Shown piece by piece: positions 23,612-33,097 of a stretch of DNA of 64,000 bases. This stretch comes from Pedobacter sp. PACM 27299 (lineage in GTDB: Bacteria > Bacteroidota > Bacteroidia > Sphingobacteriales > Sphingobacteriaceae), in contig NZ_CP012996.1 in the NCBI RefSeq assembly GCF_001412655.1, positions 4,464,001 to 4,528,000 of the forward strand. Reading direction: 5' to 3'. Below the pieces are notes generated by a model. The model ran no database searches and was not told the DNA's origin. It saw nothing but the letters and a program-made list of their open reading frames with translations. Position numbers and translations under genes: made by a program. The first letter of the stretch is position 1. Each line of letters opens with the position of its first letter.

Positions 23612-23966
23612 GATGTATCTCTCTATTTCTTTTACAAAGGTACCTCAATACAACAGGAAGAGTTTTATAGGATTTCGGGAAAGATTTATATAATCTCCAA
23701 TAAAGGTTTTTTTATCGATGATCAATTCATTTCAGGATAAAATACAGGGAAAAATTTACCGGTTAGAGCTCTGGTAATGTACTTCTCTTCCAGGCCACAT
23801 CCGCTCTTTTAAACATCTAAGAAACCCATCCATCACAATCTCAAAAAACATTGATCTACAGACACATAATTACATTTACATGAAAAACCAGCAAAACATT
23901 TCCTCCTTTCAAACGTTCTTCTAATAACTTTACTATTAAAACTCATTTAAGTAAATACCGGGCACT
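23612..23966. promoter_or_regulatory. 355-base divergent intergenic region between copA and the FixH-like gene
   Basis: No gene is seen here. It holds the copA -7 element (23635-23642), an ACCGGTT core at 23756-23765 like those upstream of the HYC_CC_PP gene, and a weak -7-like TAACTTTA at 23927-23934 before the FixH-like gene. The rest is AT-rich with no clear hairpin. Confidence 0.6.
23635..23642 (-). promoter_or_regulatory. -7 promoter element of copA
   Basis: Read on the minus strand this is TACCTTTG, a perfect TAnnTTTG match, 23 bases before the copA ATG. No good -33 element is seen, which would fit a promoter that needs an activator. Confidence 0.55.
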
Positions 23967-24215
23967 ATGGCAAAGATTAATATGTGTTTTGATCACCAGG
24001 TTGCAGTAAAAGTCTTTTTTGTTAATAAAGATAAAATCATAAAAAAGCCCATTATCAAATACCTGCGCAGTGATGCGGAAGGAATCCTGGAGATTTCTTT
24101 GGATCATATAGCAAAAGGAAGATGGAAAGTCACTTTGGAGTGGAATTATGAGGATAAGGAATACTCACTGGTCAAAGATATTGAAATTCCTTACCTGGAA
24201 GCGGCAGGTACTTAA
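23967..24215 (+). CDS. Small FixH-like domain protein
   Basis: 82 residues of all-beta character with the pattern PIIKYLRSDAEGILEI, then AKGRWKVTLEWNYEDKEYSL, which resembles the soluble C-terminal domain of FixH proteins (cbb3 oxidase assembly, copper supply). Unlike FixH it has no membrane anchor or signal peptide, and no anchor is encoded in the upstream 355 bases. It is divergent from copA, a relative of the FixI ATPase that works with FixH. The similarity is judged by eye and could be only a shared fold; the protein may be a cytoplasmic orphan. Confidence 0.6.
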   Translation: MAKINMCFDHQVAVKVFFVNKDKIIKKPIIKYLRSDAEGILEISLDHIAKGRWKVTLEWNYEDKEYSLVKDIEIPYLEAAGT

Positions 24216-24251
24216 GCTGCGACCTATTTAGCCGCAGCTGTCTTATAAGAC
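24215..24251. terminator. Hairpin and palindrome in a convergent gap
   Basis: Arms AGCTGCG (24215-24221) and CGCAGCT (24233-24239), followed by the perfect 12-base palindrome GTCTTATAAGAC (24240-24251). It lies between the ends of the FixH-like gene and the retropepsin gene. There is no adjacent T run on either strand, so termination is uncertain. Confidence 0.35.
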
Positions 24252-24273
24252 TCCTCAAAGGCCATTAAGAAAG

Positions 24274-25254
24274 TTATTTTTTTAACACTGCAGCCATATC
24301 ATAACATTTCATGGTGTTTTCCAGGTAATTGATCTGGACATAAAAGTATTTCAGGAACTGAAATCCCAGAATCCCTGATACACCCATTTTTTGGTCGAAA
24401 TCTGGCATTGCATGTAAGCCCATGCCTATTCCCTGCATATTTAATCCGCCGATCCATAGTTCCTGAAGCTGACCGCGACGCACAGTGGCACCTTTTCCTG
24501 AGCCTTCTATCATTTGTACTTCTTTACTTTGCTGCCAGATTTTTCCAATCCTCGGTTCCAGCTGGAGATCTATTACATTGTCTGTTGCGCCCGTATCCAT
24601 GATAAAACGGTAAGGCTGATCTGCAATCCTGACCTCTACAATTGGAAAATTATTGACCATCACGAAAGGGATATTGATAAGAGCAGGAACACCTTTTAAT
24701 ACAGGATCTGTAATCCCATCCTTACTCAGCACCAACTCCCGACTGGCAAAATTCAGGCTCATTTGATAAGATTTAAAAAAAGCACTGCCGATCAGTCCCA
24801 GCACCTTCTCTGAGGTTCCGCTGTTGAGCTGCGACAGCTTTACTGCGGGTAGGAATTGTTTTTCCAGTTTTACATTTTGCCAGAGGAGGCTATGGATTAG
24901 CGTCTGCTCCATGGCTACACCTGCGCTCATTCCTTTTAACTGCTGATTGGTTTTTTCCGTTTTGAAATGGTCTGCATTCAACAGAATAAAGCCATTACTG
25001 CCAGTATCCACCATTAATAACCCTACTATGCCATCGATCTGCACGGCCACGAACATCAATCCGTTAATAAACTTAAATGGGGAACGGATCTCGGCTGGTA
25101 AAATTTCCTCTGTTCTTTCTTTTGACACCAAAACATGGGGTTTATGAAAAAAAATCATATCATTGTGAATCGCAAAAGATCTGAAGATCATTCCGAAAAA
25201 GCAGAGCGTAAAAATGACTCCGAGCTTCCATAAAGAGGTATTGAAAATATACAT
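24274..25254 (-). CDS. Retropepsin-like aspartic protease, membrane anchored
   Basis: 326 residues with an N-terminal hydrophobic segment (about 8-28) that would export it or anchor it facing the periplasm. Two Asp-Thr-Gly catalytic motifs are present: VDTGSNG with D83 and MDTGATDN with D220. This gives a complete pair within one chain, as in the Bacteroidota pepsin/retropepsin-like family (DUF-type aspartyl proteases). It is the last gene of the SusCD unit and its ATG shares its A with the stop codon of the thioredoxin-like gene (TAATG), so translation is coupled. It may cleave imported peptides or a locus protein; the substrate is unknown. Confidence 0.85.
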   Translation of the reverse strand: MYIFNTSLWKLGVIFTLCFFGMIFRSFAIHNDMIFFHKPHVLVSKERTEEILPAEIRSPFKFINGLMFVAVQIDGIVGLLMVDTGSNGFILLNADHFKTEKTNQQLKGMSAGVAMEQTLIHSLLWQNVKLEKQFLPAVKLSQLNSGTSEKVLGLIGSAFFKSYQMSLNFASRELVLSKDGITDPVLKGVPALINIPFVMVNNFPIVEVRIADQPYRFIMDTGATDNVIDLQLEPRIGKIWQQSKEVQMIEGSGKGATVRRGQLQELWIGGLNMQGIGMGLHAMPDFDQKMGVSGILGFQFLKYFYVQINYLENTMKCYDMAAVLKK

Positions 25255-26519
25255 TAGTTGCTGATAATTTGAGGTGTAGGACTAGCGGTCAAAGTTCTCT
25301 TCAGGAATTCCTCTGAGCTAATATTTGGATAATTGGGTCTGCTTTTACGGACTTCGTTCAAGGCTATTCCAGCATGATGTAAAGCCTTTTCCTGCTGCCC
25401 GTCAAAGCCATAGAGCTTGCATAAGGATTGCTGCAGCACAAAATCCTTTGTACTTCCCCATGGAGATAAAAGTGATAAAGCCAGGCGATTATCTTCCTTA
25501 TTCGTTCCTTTTCCAGCCACAATTAAGGCAACTTGTGCAGCCTGGGCAGGATTAAATTCTTTTTCATAACGCGTCAGCAATCGCTTTGCTCCCGCATAGG
25601 CTTCCTGTTGATCTACCAATTTCCATACCGTCACCGCATGAAAAGCGGCCAGAAATTCAGCAGTTTCCTGGGCATAAAACTGCCCGAAGAATTTCAATAA
25701 CCCGGGCTCATCTACCTGATAAATTCTCTTTTGATCAGGACCTGCTACTACTTTCAAAGCCCTCGACATCAATTCTGCATCAATTACTTTCTTCAGGTAA
25801 CGGCTGGCTTTCTCTGCACCCAGTACCTCGGCAAGTTTACTTTCATTCTTCTGCAAAGCCCTGAAATATTTGCTGTCAGTTCCGGTGGTGAGGAACATCC
25901 TCATCTGCACACTTTCCAAAGAAAACTTGTCCTTTTGCAGCAGCAGAAACTCATCAGCAACTACGCCTAGTTGCGCATCACCTGCTGCTGCCAGTTTATA
26001 AACGTAATTTTTCAAGAATTCCACTGTTCTATCGCCTTCCAGGTACTTCCTTTTATAGGAGAGCAGCTGTTTAGCCGGGTCCAATGCTTCCTTTCCAATT
26101 TCAATAAAGTCGGCAGGTTTTAATCCACCCCCACCTGCTTTATGGATCAGTTTCCCTTCCGAATCAAAGAATAAATAACAAGGATAAGAAGTGATTCTAT
26201 AGGTTTTCTCAAACATTTTCGCATCTGCATAGCGGGCTTTTACAAACGCATCATCTTTTGCAGTCTGGTCCATTTGCAACTTAAAGCTGATAAAATTGGT
26301 ATTAAAAAAGTCGCCGACTTCCTTTTGAGGAAAAACCTGTTTATCCATTTGCTTGCAAGGGCCGCACCAGGTAGTAAAAGCATCTACAAAGATCGCTTTC
26401 TTTTCATTTTTGGCTTTCATCAAGACTTCTTTCCAGCCTGGAAGGTTTTCAAAATTAATACCCTGACCATAGGTTGTTCCTGTGATCATACTGATGATCA
26501 CTAATAATAGTTTTTTCAT
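25254..26519 (-). CDS. Exported thioredoxin-fold protein
   Basis: 421 residues with a signal peptide (to about residue 19) and an N-terminal thioredoxin domain. The redox site is WCGPC (C52, C55) in FVDAFTTWCGPCKQ, and cis-Pro lies in ITSYPCYLFF. The remaining ~270 residues are helical and Ala/Leu-rich, without a recognised domain, perhaps a repeat or tetratricopeptide-like scaffold. It should reduce or isomerise disulfides in the periplasm. It is coupled by TAATG to the aspartic protease and follows the PKD-like gene after 109 bases that contain an ATCAGC/GCTGAT hairpin. The pair suggests handling of disulfide-bonded protein substrates. Confidence 0.88.
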   Translation of the reverse strand: MKKLLLVIISMITGTTYGQGINFENLPGWKEVLMKAKNEKKAIFVDAFTTWCGPCKQMDKQVFPQKEVGDFFNTNFISFKLQMDQTAKDDAFVKARYADAKMFEKTYRITSYPCYLFFDSEGKLIHKAGGGGLKPADFIEIGKEALDPAKQLLSYKRKYLEGDRTVEFLKNYVYKLAAAGDAQLGVVADEFLLLQKDKFSLESVQMRMFLTTGTDSKYFRALQKNESKLAEVLGAEKASRYLKKVIDAELMSRALKVVAGPDQKRIYQVDEPGLLKFFGQFYAQETAEFLAAFHAVTVWKLVDQQEAYAGAKRLLTRYEKEFNPAQAAQVALIVAGKGTNKEDNRLALSLLSPWGSTKDFVLQQSLCKLYGFDGQQEKALHHAGIALNEVRKSRPNYPNISSEEFLKRTLTASPTPQIISN

Positions 26520-26628
26520 GAATCATAATTTATTGATCAGCAATGGCTGATGATTTCATTTTATCGATTGTTTTTAAAATAACCAACCTGAAGCAGGGGG
26601 AACTTCTCCAGGCTGATTAGAGGCGTAA

Positions 26629-28125
26629 TTATTTCCAGGCAAAGCCTGTTGAGTTCAGCGAATTATATTTGTATTCTATGTCTCTGATTTTACCAAAAGA
26701 CTCATATTTAGCGAAAAAGGTGTTCCCGTTAAAAGAGCCTGTAGGATCAACTTTGAAGAAATAAACAGCTCCGCTGTTACCGCTTTTGCTGTTGGCTATT
26801 ACCAGGAGCTGTGTCCCGTTGGTCATCAGCTGATCAATGGAAATATCTGTTGCCGAGAAGGTATAAACTACCCTGGCGATGTCATTATTAAAATCATAGG
26901 CATAGATCCTGTTTTCAGCCGCATAATAAGTCAGCGGATTGTTCGAGGCATTGACATAAGCCGTTGCCGTAGAAAAACCTGGCGCTGTCACTTCTTTTAC
27001 GCTTTCACAGTAAGTTACCAATGATTTAAAAAAGCCGAATTTATAAACGAAAGTCTGCCCGGTTACCTTGTCTTTACCATAAGCAATCGGCTTTAAACTG
27101 GCAAAATTTGTTGCGGTAGGACTGGTACCAGGCTGCATGGTATGGTCAAACAGCAGGCAGGTCTTATTCCCAATATCTTCCACATTAAATTTGTCTTCGA
27201 CATTTTTGGTGATAGACATCATCTTTCCTGCTGCTTTATTGAACTTCAGGAAGCGATGGTTCAAATCATCATAAACAAAAGCATAGGCACTCATCAGCAA
27301 GGACTTAGTGGCTTTATAATTGCCAGAAGCCCGGTAACTAAAGATCAGCGGTGTACTGCTGCCCGTTGTAGCATGCAGGCTTCCATTATTGATCAGGTAA
27401 TTGTTCATTCCAAAAAGATCCTGATAAATTACGGTTGGTGCATAGGCATCTGGTGCATCAAAAAACCAGGCACGAGGTTCTTGTAAAAATCCAAAACTAG
27501 GCAATAAGGTATAGCCCCCATTTTTCCGGAACACATATAAAAGACCATTCGCATTGGCCAGAGATTGTACACTGGACAAGCCCGTTCCATCTTTCAGACG
27601 AATGGTATTATTGGCAGAGAAAGCACCATAGAAAACCTCTGGTTTTGTGTTGTCCAGAATGACATCTATGTCCTGAAAACCATCAGCTTTATCATTTAAA
27701 ACCAGAAAACCCTGGGAAGCCTTAGCACGCACAATTAAGCCATAGGTTCTGCTTCTAACTATGGAGGTTACAGGGTCTGCTACTTCCAGATGGATGCTAT
27801 ATTCCCCAATCGGAACCTTGACCGCATACTTTAATTCCCTTTCTTTAGAAACCGTTTTGATACTGGTATCCCCTGTTTTTGCCTTTGCCGGAATTAGCCT
27901 CCAGATATAGGTTAATTTAGTACTGTCGCCGGTAAACTTGACCTCCGGTTTAATTTTCAGGCTGTCCAGCTGCGCCAATGTATAGTTGTCGCTTTTAAAA
28001 ACCGGCCCCGTCACCGTGATCACATCTACCGGCCTGAGGTCATAATTCCCCTTGTCTTTATAACAGGAAGCAAACAATAGCCCTGTCAGGGAAATGAACA
28101 GCATGAGGTTAAATAATCTTTTCAT
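26629..28125 (-). CDS. PKD-like family surface lipoprotein
   Basis: 498 residues with a lipoprotein signal (LLFASC). The first ~140 residues form PKD/Ig-like strands (VPIGEYSIHLEVADPVTSIVRSRTYGLIVR), and the remainder resembles a beta-propeller-like ligand-binding part. This is the Bacteroidota PKD-like lipoprotein family found with SusC/SusD and DUF4843. It likely sits on the cell surface and helps bind the imported ligand. It is 18 bases after the DUF4843 gene. The ligand is unknown. Confidence 0.85.
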   Translation of the reverse strand: MKRLFNLMLFISLTGLLFASCYKDKGNYDLRPVDVITVTGPVFKSDNYTLAQLDSLKIKPEVKFTGDSTKLTYIWRLIPAKAKTGDTSIKTVSKERELKYAVKVPIGEYSIHLEVADPVTSIVRSRTYGLIVRAKASQGFLVLNDKADGFQDIDVILDNTKPEVFYGAFSANNTIRLKDGTGLSSVQSLANANGLLYVFRKNGGYTLLPSFGFLQEPRAWFFDAPDAYAPTVIYQDLFGMNNYLINNGSLHATTGSSTPLIFSYRASGNYKATKSLLMSAYAFVYDDLNHRFLKFNKAAGKMMSITKNVEDKFNVEDIGNKTCLLFDHTMQPGTSPTATNFASLKPIAYGKDKVTGQTFVYKFGFFKSLVTYCESVKEVTAPGFSTATAYVNASNNPLTYYAAENRIYAYDFNNDIARVVYTFSATDISIDQLMTNGTQLLVIANSKSGNSGAVYFFKVDPTGSFNGNTFFAKYESFGKIRDIEYKYNSLNSTGFAWK

Positions 28126-28143
28126 TTTTATCAGTTAAAGAGG

Positions 28144-28935
28144 TTATGGGAAAATGATAGTTATGCCGTTTTCATCTTTTAAGGGATAAGTAAACGGATC
28201 GTTGGCAGCAGGTTTTATCGTTCCTGAGTTCAGGTCGTCCAGCAAAGAGCGCAGTTTCAATTGAAAATAAGCGAATTTAGTACCGCCAAAGATGTATTTA
28301 GAAGGGTCTTCTACTGCCAGTGTGGCCGCGTAATTGATCTCTGGAAAACCGAGATGATACAAAATGAAGCGGTGTTTCGTTTTGGAATAAGGACCAAAGA
28401 AGCGGGACATTCTCAGCTCCCAATCCACAGGCTTCACCATAAAATTAAAGAAGGCCACCTTACTTTTCAACTGTGTCCCTATGCCTACTTCAAAATGATC
28501 ATTTGCCACAAGCTTAAACGTCACTATTTTACGAATGGTTTCCAGGTCTTTTGTATTCCTCAGGATCAATGGGAAAACACCTTTAAAGCTGCCTGCTTTA
28601 ATCACACACTTACCAAAATCAAAGTCTGCCCCAAGCGTAGCATTAGAGCCGGAGGCCTCAAATGCTACTTTAAATTCGCGGTCTACTGAGGCTGTTCTTC
28701 CAGTCAGGTCCACCGGAATAAATACCGTATCTGCCAGCAGGTCTCCTTTGGCAGCAAAAGAGAAATCCGCACTATCTACATATCTGGCCGCAGTTCCTGT
28801 GCCTAACTTTGAGAACTGAATCCGGTCTTTTCCATCATAAAATTTCACTTCTTCCTTTGTGCAGGAAGTGATGGCCAATACTAAAGCCATGGCCAGCCAG
28901 CTTATATTATTCATTAACATATTATTCTTTTTCAT
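28144..28935 (-). CDS. DUF4843 surface lipoprotein
   Basis: 263 residues with a lipoprotein signal (LAITSC). It has the DUF4843 pattern: KDRIQFSK near the N-terminus, Calx-beta-like strands (SNATLGADFDFGKCVIKAG), then VDWELRMSRFFGPYSKTKHRFI. Such proteins accompany SusCD and are thought to help capture the ligand. Two bases separate it from the susD stop, so the genes are in one transcript. An alternative start at the second or third Met would change only the signal n-region. Confidence 0.87.
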   Translation of the reverse strand: MKKNNMLMNNISWLAMALVLAITSCTKEEVKFYDGKDRIQFSKLGTGTAARYVDSADFSFAAKGDLLADTVFIPVDLTGRTASVDREFKVAFEASGSNATLGADFDFGKCVIKAGSFKGVFPLILRNTKDLETIRKIVTFKLVANDHFEVGIGTQLKSKVAFFNFMVKPVDWELRMSRFFGPYSKTKHRFILYHLGFPEINYAATLAVEDPSKYIFGGTKFAYFQLKLRSLLDDLNSGTIKPAANDPFTYPLKDENGITIIFP

Positions 28936-28937
28936 GA

Positions 28938-30350
28938 CTATCTTCCTCCATAAAGTTTCTCATCTTCCGGTAGCGGGAAGACATACATCTTTGCCTGCAT
29001 TTCCGTAACCGGACTGTCTTCAATACGCGCAGCATTCAAGCGTTTGTAATAGAAGAAAGTCTGTCCTTCGGTAAAAAATTCTTTGCGGTATTCCTTTCTG
29101 ATTTCGTTCTGCAAATCGGCAGTGTTCACAATTGCCGACAAACCTCTGCTTGCCAGTACCTTATTCAGATAACCCAGAGCAGCAACCTGGTCTGGAGCAG
29201 TTTCTGCTGCGATATAAAACAGCTCAGAGATCCGCATCATCGGGATATAATTTCTGAGCAGCGGTGTCGTTACATTGACACCTGCCAGGTCTTCATAAAG
29301 GTATTTATGAGGAATCAGGAAGCCTTTAACCCCCAGCATCATGGGTGCTTTAAAGCGTATGTCCGTGGCCTGATTGCCAAATATATTGCCACTCAGCTTG
29401 GACTCCAGCGTATAGTAATAAGGTGCCGAAGTGGTCAGACCGGTGGTAGGCAGAAAATTAGATTCCGCGAGTTTCTCAAACTTATCGCTAAACAAAGCAA
29501 ACAGATGTTCTGAATGGAAAGTACGATCAATACTGACCTCCACCCCTGGCGCACGTAACCTGATTTTATTGGCATCAATCACCTCTTTAGCCTTATTAAA
29601 AGCCATTGTTTTATTGCCCATATACAGGTAAATCCTTGCCTGAAGGCCTTTTACGGCATAGATATTCATCCTGATCTGACGATCTGGACTGCCGGCAGCA
29701 CCCAAAGCATCTGCAACCATTAGCGCTTCTGCCTGATTCAGGTCTGCCAATGCCTGATTGGTCACTTCTTCTACCGTAGAAAATGTTGTATTTTCCTTAC
29801 CATACTGCTTCACGTAAGGTATATATTTCCCATCGCCGCGGTTTAAATAAGACGGACCGAATAAGCGCAGCAAGTCAAAATGGACATAAGCCCTTAAAGC
29901 CAGTGCTTCTCCTTTGATCAGTTCATAGTTCTGGCCTGAGAACAGCGCTTTCTTCGCATCAATGTTTTCGAGTATGGCGTTTACCTGCGCAATCGTATTG
30001 TATTGCTGCAGCCAAACCTTATCAATCATCCCACGGAATTGCCGTACCTCATAATTGAAATTCTCCACTGGTTTTAAATAAGTAACAGCCACTTCTGAGG
30101 AACTGCTCACGGAATAATCGGCTGCCATCACGCTCAGCATACCGTAAGTTAATTCCCTTCCGTAGCCCGCTTCTTTGGTCATGGTCACATAGGCGCCTAC
30201 CATCGCCTCATTGAAGCCCTGCTGACTGGAAAAAAGTTCATCTTGCTTCATTTCTGTTTTCGGCTGTACATCCAGCCACTTTTTGCAGGAGCTTAGCATC
30301 AATACCCCCAACAATACGATCGGCAGAAAGCCGTATTTTAATTGTTTCAT
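28938..30350 (-). CDS. SusD/RagB family nutrient-binding lipoprotein
   Basis: 470 residues from the ATG at 30348-30350 (MKQLKYGFLPIVLLGVLMLSSC). The lipobox Cys is followed by KKWLDVQPKTEM, the usual mature start of SusD proteins. The segment from MVGAYVTM through the TPR-like helices (KGEALALRAYVHFDLLRLFGP) and the C-terminal RKEYRKEFFTEGQTFFYYKRL is diagnostic. It caps the SusC barrel at the cell surface. A frame extended upstream by 11 residues spoils the signal n-region and is rejected. The substrate is not predictable from sequence. Confidence 0.93.
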   Translation of the reverse strand: MKQLKYGFLPIVLLGVLMLSSCKKWLDVQPKTEMKQDELFSSQQGFNEAMVGAYVTMTKEAGYGRELTYGMLSVMAADYSVSSSSEVAVTYLKPVENFNYEVRQFRGMIDKVWLQQYNTIAQVNAILENIDAKKALFSGQNYELIKGEALALRAYVHFDLLRLFGPSYLNRGDGKYIPYVKQYGKENTTFSTVEEVTNQALADLNQAEALMVADALGAAGSPDRQIRMNIYAVKGLQARIYLYMGNKTMAFNKAKEVIDANKIRLRAPGVEVSIDRTFHSEHLFALFSDKFEKLAESNFLPTTGLTTSAPYYYTLESKLSGNIFGNQATDIRFKAPMMLGVKGFLIPHKYLYEDLAGVNVTTPLLRNYIPMMRISELFYIAAETAPDQVAALGYLNKVLASRGLSAIVNTADLQNEIRKEYRKEFFTEGQTFFYYKRLNAARIEDSPVTEMQAKMYVFPLPEDEKLYGGR

Positions 30351-30382
30351 TTTGTTAAAATATCTTTTGAGTAACCGGACCA

Positions 30383-33097
30383 TTATAAAGTAACATTTGC
30401 GCCAAAGGAGATCCGCTGTGCAAAAGGGTATTGCGTACCGCGCTCTATTCTGATCGTTGAAAAACGGACAATATCATTCATGCTGAGGTTCAACCGAAGG
30501 TTTTGAATTTTCAGGCGCTTGATCAATGGGGTATTGTTGAAGGTATAACCCAGGGTGATGGCAGAGATCGTCAGGTAATTGTTTTTCTGCACGAATCTAG
30601 AGGTTGCACCTACCCTGTTGCCCCCAATTGAACTGGAATAACCACTGTATTTGGCTTCATCCCCAGGACGGGTCCATTTCGCATCATAAGCTCTTTCATC
30701 CACGTTGTGATTCATCACATCAATATCTTCTACTTTAGAAACCAGGGTGGAATTGTACAGGTAACCACCATAAGAATAACCTCCAGCAACTACTGCATCC
30801 CAGCCTTTATACCCGAAATTAAGCCCCAAACCACCTGAAACCGTTGGACGCTCGTCCCCGATCACTACTTGTTCGGCTGCTCTCCATTCTGTTCCAATAC
30901 TTCCATCTCTGTACTGATAAATTTCATTTCCGGTAGCCGGATCGATTCCCAGAGAACGAATCGCGTAGATCGCAGATCTTGAAGCACCTTCCACAAAAAT
31001 GTTTGGCGGCAAAGTAGATACTTTATCAAAATCTCTATCGTAACTATACTGCAAATCATCCAGGATAAGCTGGTTACGCTGTTTCATTGCATCCGATATT
31101 TTGGAAATCTTGTTCTTATTGGCCCCAATATTACCCCAGATCCCCAGACGTGCTTTATTTGGCCCACCTTGTAATACCCTGACATTGACGCGGATGTCGA
31201 AGCCATTATTTTGTAAAGAGCCAATATTGTCGGTAAAACTGGCAAAACCTGTAGAGGGTGCCAGGGTTACACTCTGCAGCAGGTTGGAAGTACTTTTCCA
31301 ATAGTATTCTGAATTGATATTCAACAGCCCCGAGAACAGTCCAAAATCCAGGGCTACTTTCTTCTGTCTTGTCGTTTGCCATTTCAGGTTGGCATTCCCC
31401 AATCCCTGGATAATGGCCCCAAAATCTTGTCCGTAGATATTGTCGGTATTGTATTTATACTTGGTCATGGCCTGATAAGGCGCAAAATTCTGACTGGCAG
31501 TTTCGGCAATTGCAGCGGTTAACCTTAAGTTGCTAAACACATTCAGTTTCTGAATAAAAGACTCGCGGTGTAAATTCCAGCCCAATCCAGCCGACCAAAC
31601 CGGAGCATACTTTTCATTTGATCCGAATTGTGAAGAACCATCCAGTTTAAAGGAAAGGTCTATAAAATACCTGCTGTCGTAAGCATAGTTAAAAGTAGCC
31701 AGGAAACCTGCCAGGCGACTGGTATTGTCTAAGCCTTCAGGTCTGGAATTTGCTTTATACTGCTTGGCAAAAGCCAGGTCGTCCATTTTTGGATTCGGAA
31801 AACCTTCTGCTGAAACCCGCATCACGCTGGAATTTGACTCCTTTGCATTAAAACCTGACAACAGGTAAAAGCTATGCTTTTCATTGATCAGCTTGCTGAA
31901 AGTGGCAAACAAGGAAGCTTCATAACCAAAAGATTTGCTGTTAGAAATGTCCAGATCACCACGTAAAGCATAAGCTGCCATATCAGGGCTGATCCCCGCA
32001 AATGCTGTATGTTCTGCAGACCTGAAATCTTTGGAATCGGACAGTCTTTTATTGATTCCCAAAGTTGCCCTTAAGCGGAAATCATCGTTAATTTTCCATT
32101 CCGAAGACAGGTTATTGACGATCTCGGTATACTGACTGATGCTTTGGGTATTCAGCGTTCCATTATACAAAGGGTTCAGAATGTAATTGTTTCTTATGCC
32201 ATTGGCGAAAGTCTCGTATAAAAATGGAGAACCAGCGCCTCCATCCCCCGGAATCGGGAAATATGGTTTTGCATTTACGAAGTCCTGGAAGCTGCCATAA
32301 GGGGAAGCGGTTCCTTTTGTATTCACAATTTGAAGGTCATTCCTAAACAGGAAATTACCAGTATTGTAATTAAAAAGCATATTTCCCTGGTAATTATCAC
32401 GGGAAGAGCCTTTCATGACGCCTGGATTGAAGGCTGCAGAAAACCCAATGCTGTATCTAAATGCCTGATCTCCTCCATCGAGTGTTAAGGAATGACGCTG
32501 TTCCACTGCCGTTTTGAGCGGTTGTGATAGCCAATAAGTATTTGTTCCTGCTTTTAGTAAGGCCAGTCGGTCGTTGTACAATTCCTGTTTCTGAATTTGC
32601 TCCGAAGGGTTTGTCGAACTGTACAATCCGGTTCGTTTTTCAAATTCCAGTAAACGGGTTGCATCCAGCATATTATAATCTCTAAGGTCAGGAATCACCA
32701 TATTGGAACTCAGTGCATAGGTTGCCCTCAGCTTTCCTGCTGCCGGCGATTTGGTTACAATAACCACTACTCCATTGGCAGACCTGGTTCCATAAATTGC
32801 TGCTGCAGATCCATCTTTCAATAGGGTGACAGATTCGATTCTGTTCATATCCAAATCTACAATGCGCTCTAAAGACGTTTCAAAGCCATCCAGGATGAAC
32901 AATGGAAGGTTTGGGTTGCCATAAAATGTTCCCCTGAGATCGCCATTCGCATAATTCTCCGTTAAGCTATTTCCCCCACGAATCTCAATATTCGGCAAGG
33001 CATTCGGATCTGAACCCGCAAGGTTATTGTCGATGATCCTGAAGGAAGGATCCACTAAACCCAGTCCCTGGAGGATATTTCCTGAGCTGAGTTTCAT
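30383..33097 (-). CDS. SusC/RagA TonB-linked barrel, C-terminal ORF of a broken gene
   Basis: 904 residues: the TonB-dependent receptor plug from its start (LSSGNILQGLGLVDPSFRI, IEIRGGNSL, IESVTLLKDGSAAAIYGTRSANGVV) and the whole 22-strand-type barrel, ending in a typical terminal segment (RISFGANVTL). It lacks a signal peptide because the ATG at 33097 is only an internal Met; the signal and N-terminal domains lie in the upstream ORF. The two frames are joined if one base is regained near 33137-33148, giving DRKEETYTGSS, the family sequence. On its own this ORF could not be exported, so the gene is broken, programmed, or misassembled. Confidence 0.9.
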   Translation of the reverse strand: MKLSSGNILQGLGLVDPSFRIIDNNLAGSDPNALPNIEIRGGNSLTENYANGDLRGTFYGNPNLPLFILDGFETSLERIVDLDMNRIESVTLLKDGSAAAIYGTRSANGVVVIVTKSPAAGKLRATYALSSNMVIPDLRDYNMLDATRLLEFEKRTGLYSSTNPSEQIQKQELYNDRLALLKAGTNTYWLSQPLKTAVEQRHSLTLDGGDQAFRYSIGFSAAFNPGVMKGSSRDNYQGNMLFNYNTGNFLFRNDLQIVNTKGTASPYGSFQDFVNAKPYFPIPGDGGAGSPFLYETFANGIRNNYILNPLYNGTLNTQSISQYTEIVNNLSSEWKINDDFRLRATLGINKRLSDSKDFRSAEHTAFAGISPDMAAYALRGDLDISNSKSFGYEASLFATFSKLINEKHSFYLLSGFNAKESNSSVMRVSAEGFPNPKMDDLAFAKQYKANSRPEGLDNTSRLAGFLATFNYAYDSRYFIDLSFKLDGSSQFGSNEKYAPVWSAGLGWNLHRESFIQKLNVFSNLRLTAAIAETASQNFAPYQAMTKYKYNTDNIYGQDFGAIIQGLGNANLKWQTTRQKKVALDFGLFSGLLNINSEYYWKSTSNLLQSVTLAPSTGFASFTDNIGSLQNNGFDIRVNVRVLQGGPNKARLGIWGNIGANKNKISKISDAMKQRNQLILDDLQYSYDRDFDKVSTLPPNIFVEGASRSAIYAIRSLGIDPATGNEIYQYRDGSIGTEWRAAEQVVIGDERPTVSGGLGLNFGYKGWDAVVAGGYSYGGYLYNSTLVSKVEDIDVMNHNVDERAYDAKWTRPGDEAKYSGYSSSIGGNRVGATSRFVQKNNYLTISAITLGYTFNNTPLIKRLKIQNLRLNLSMNDIVRFSTIRIERGTQYPFAQRISFGANVTL

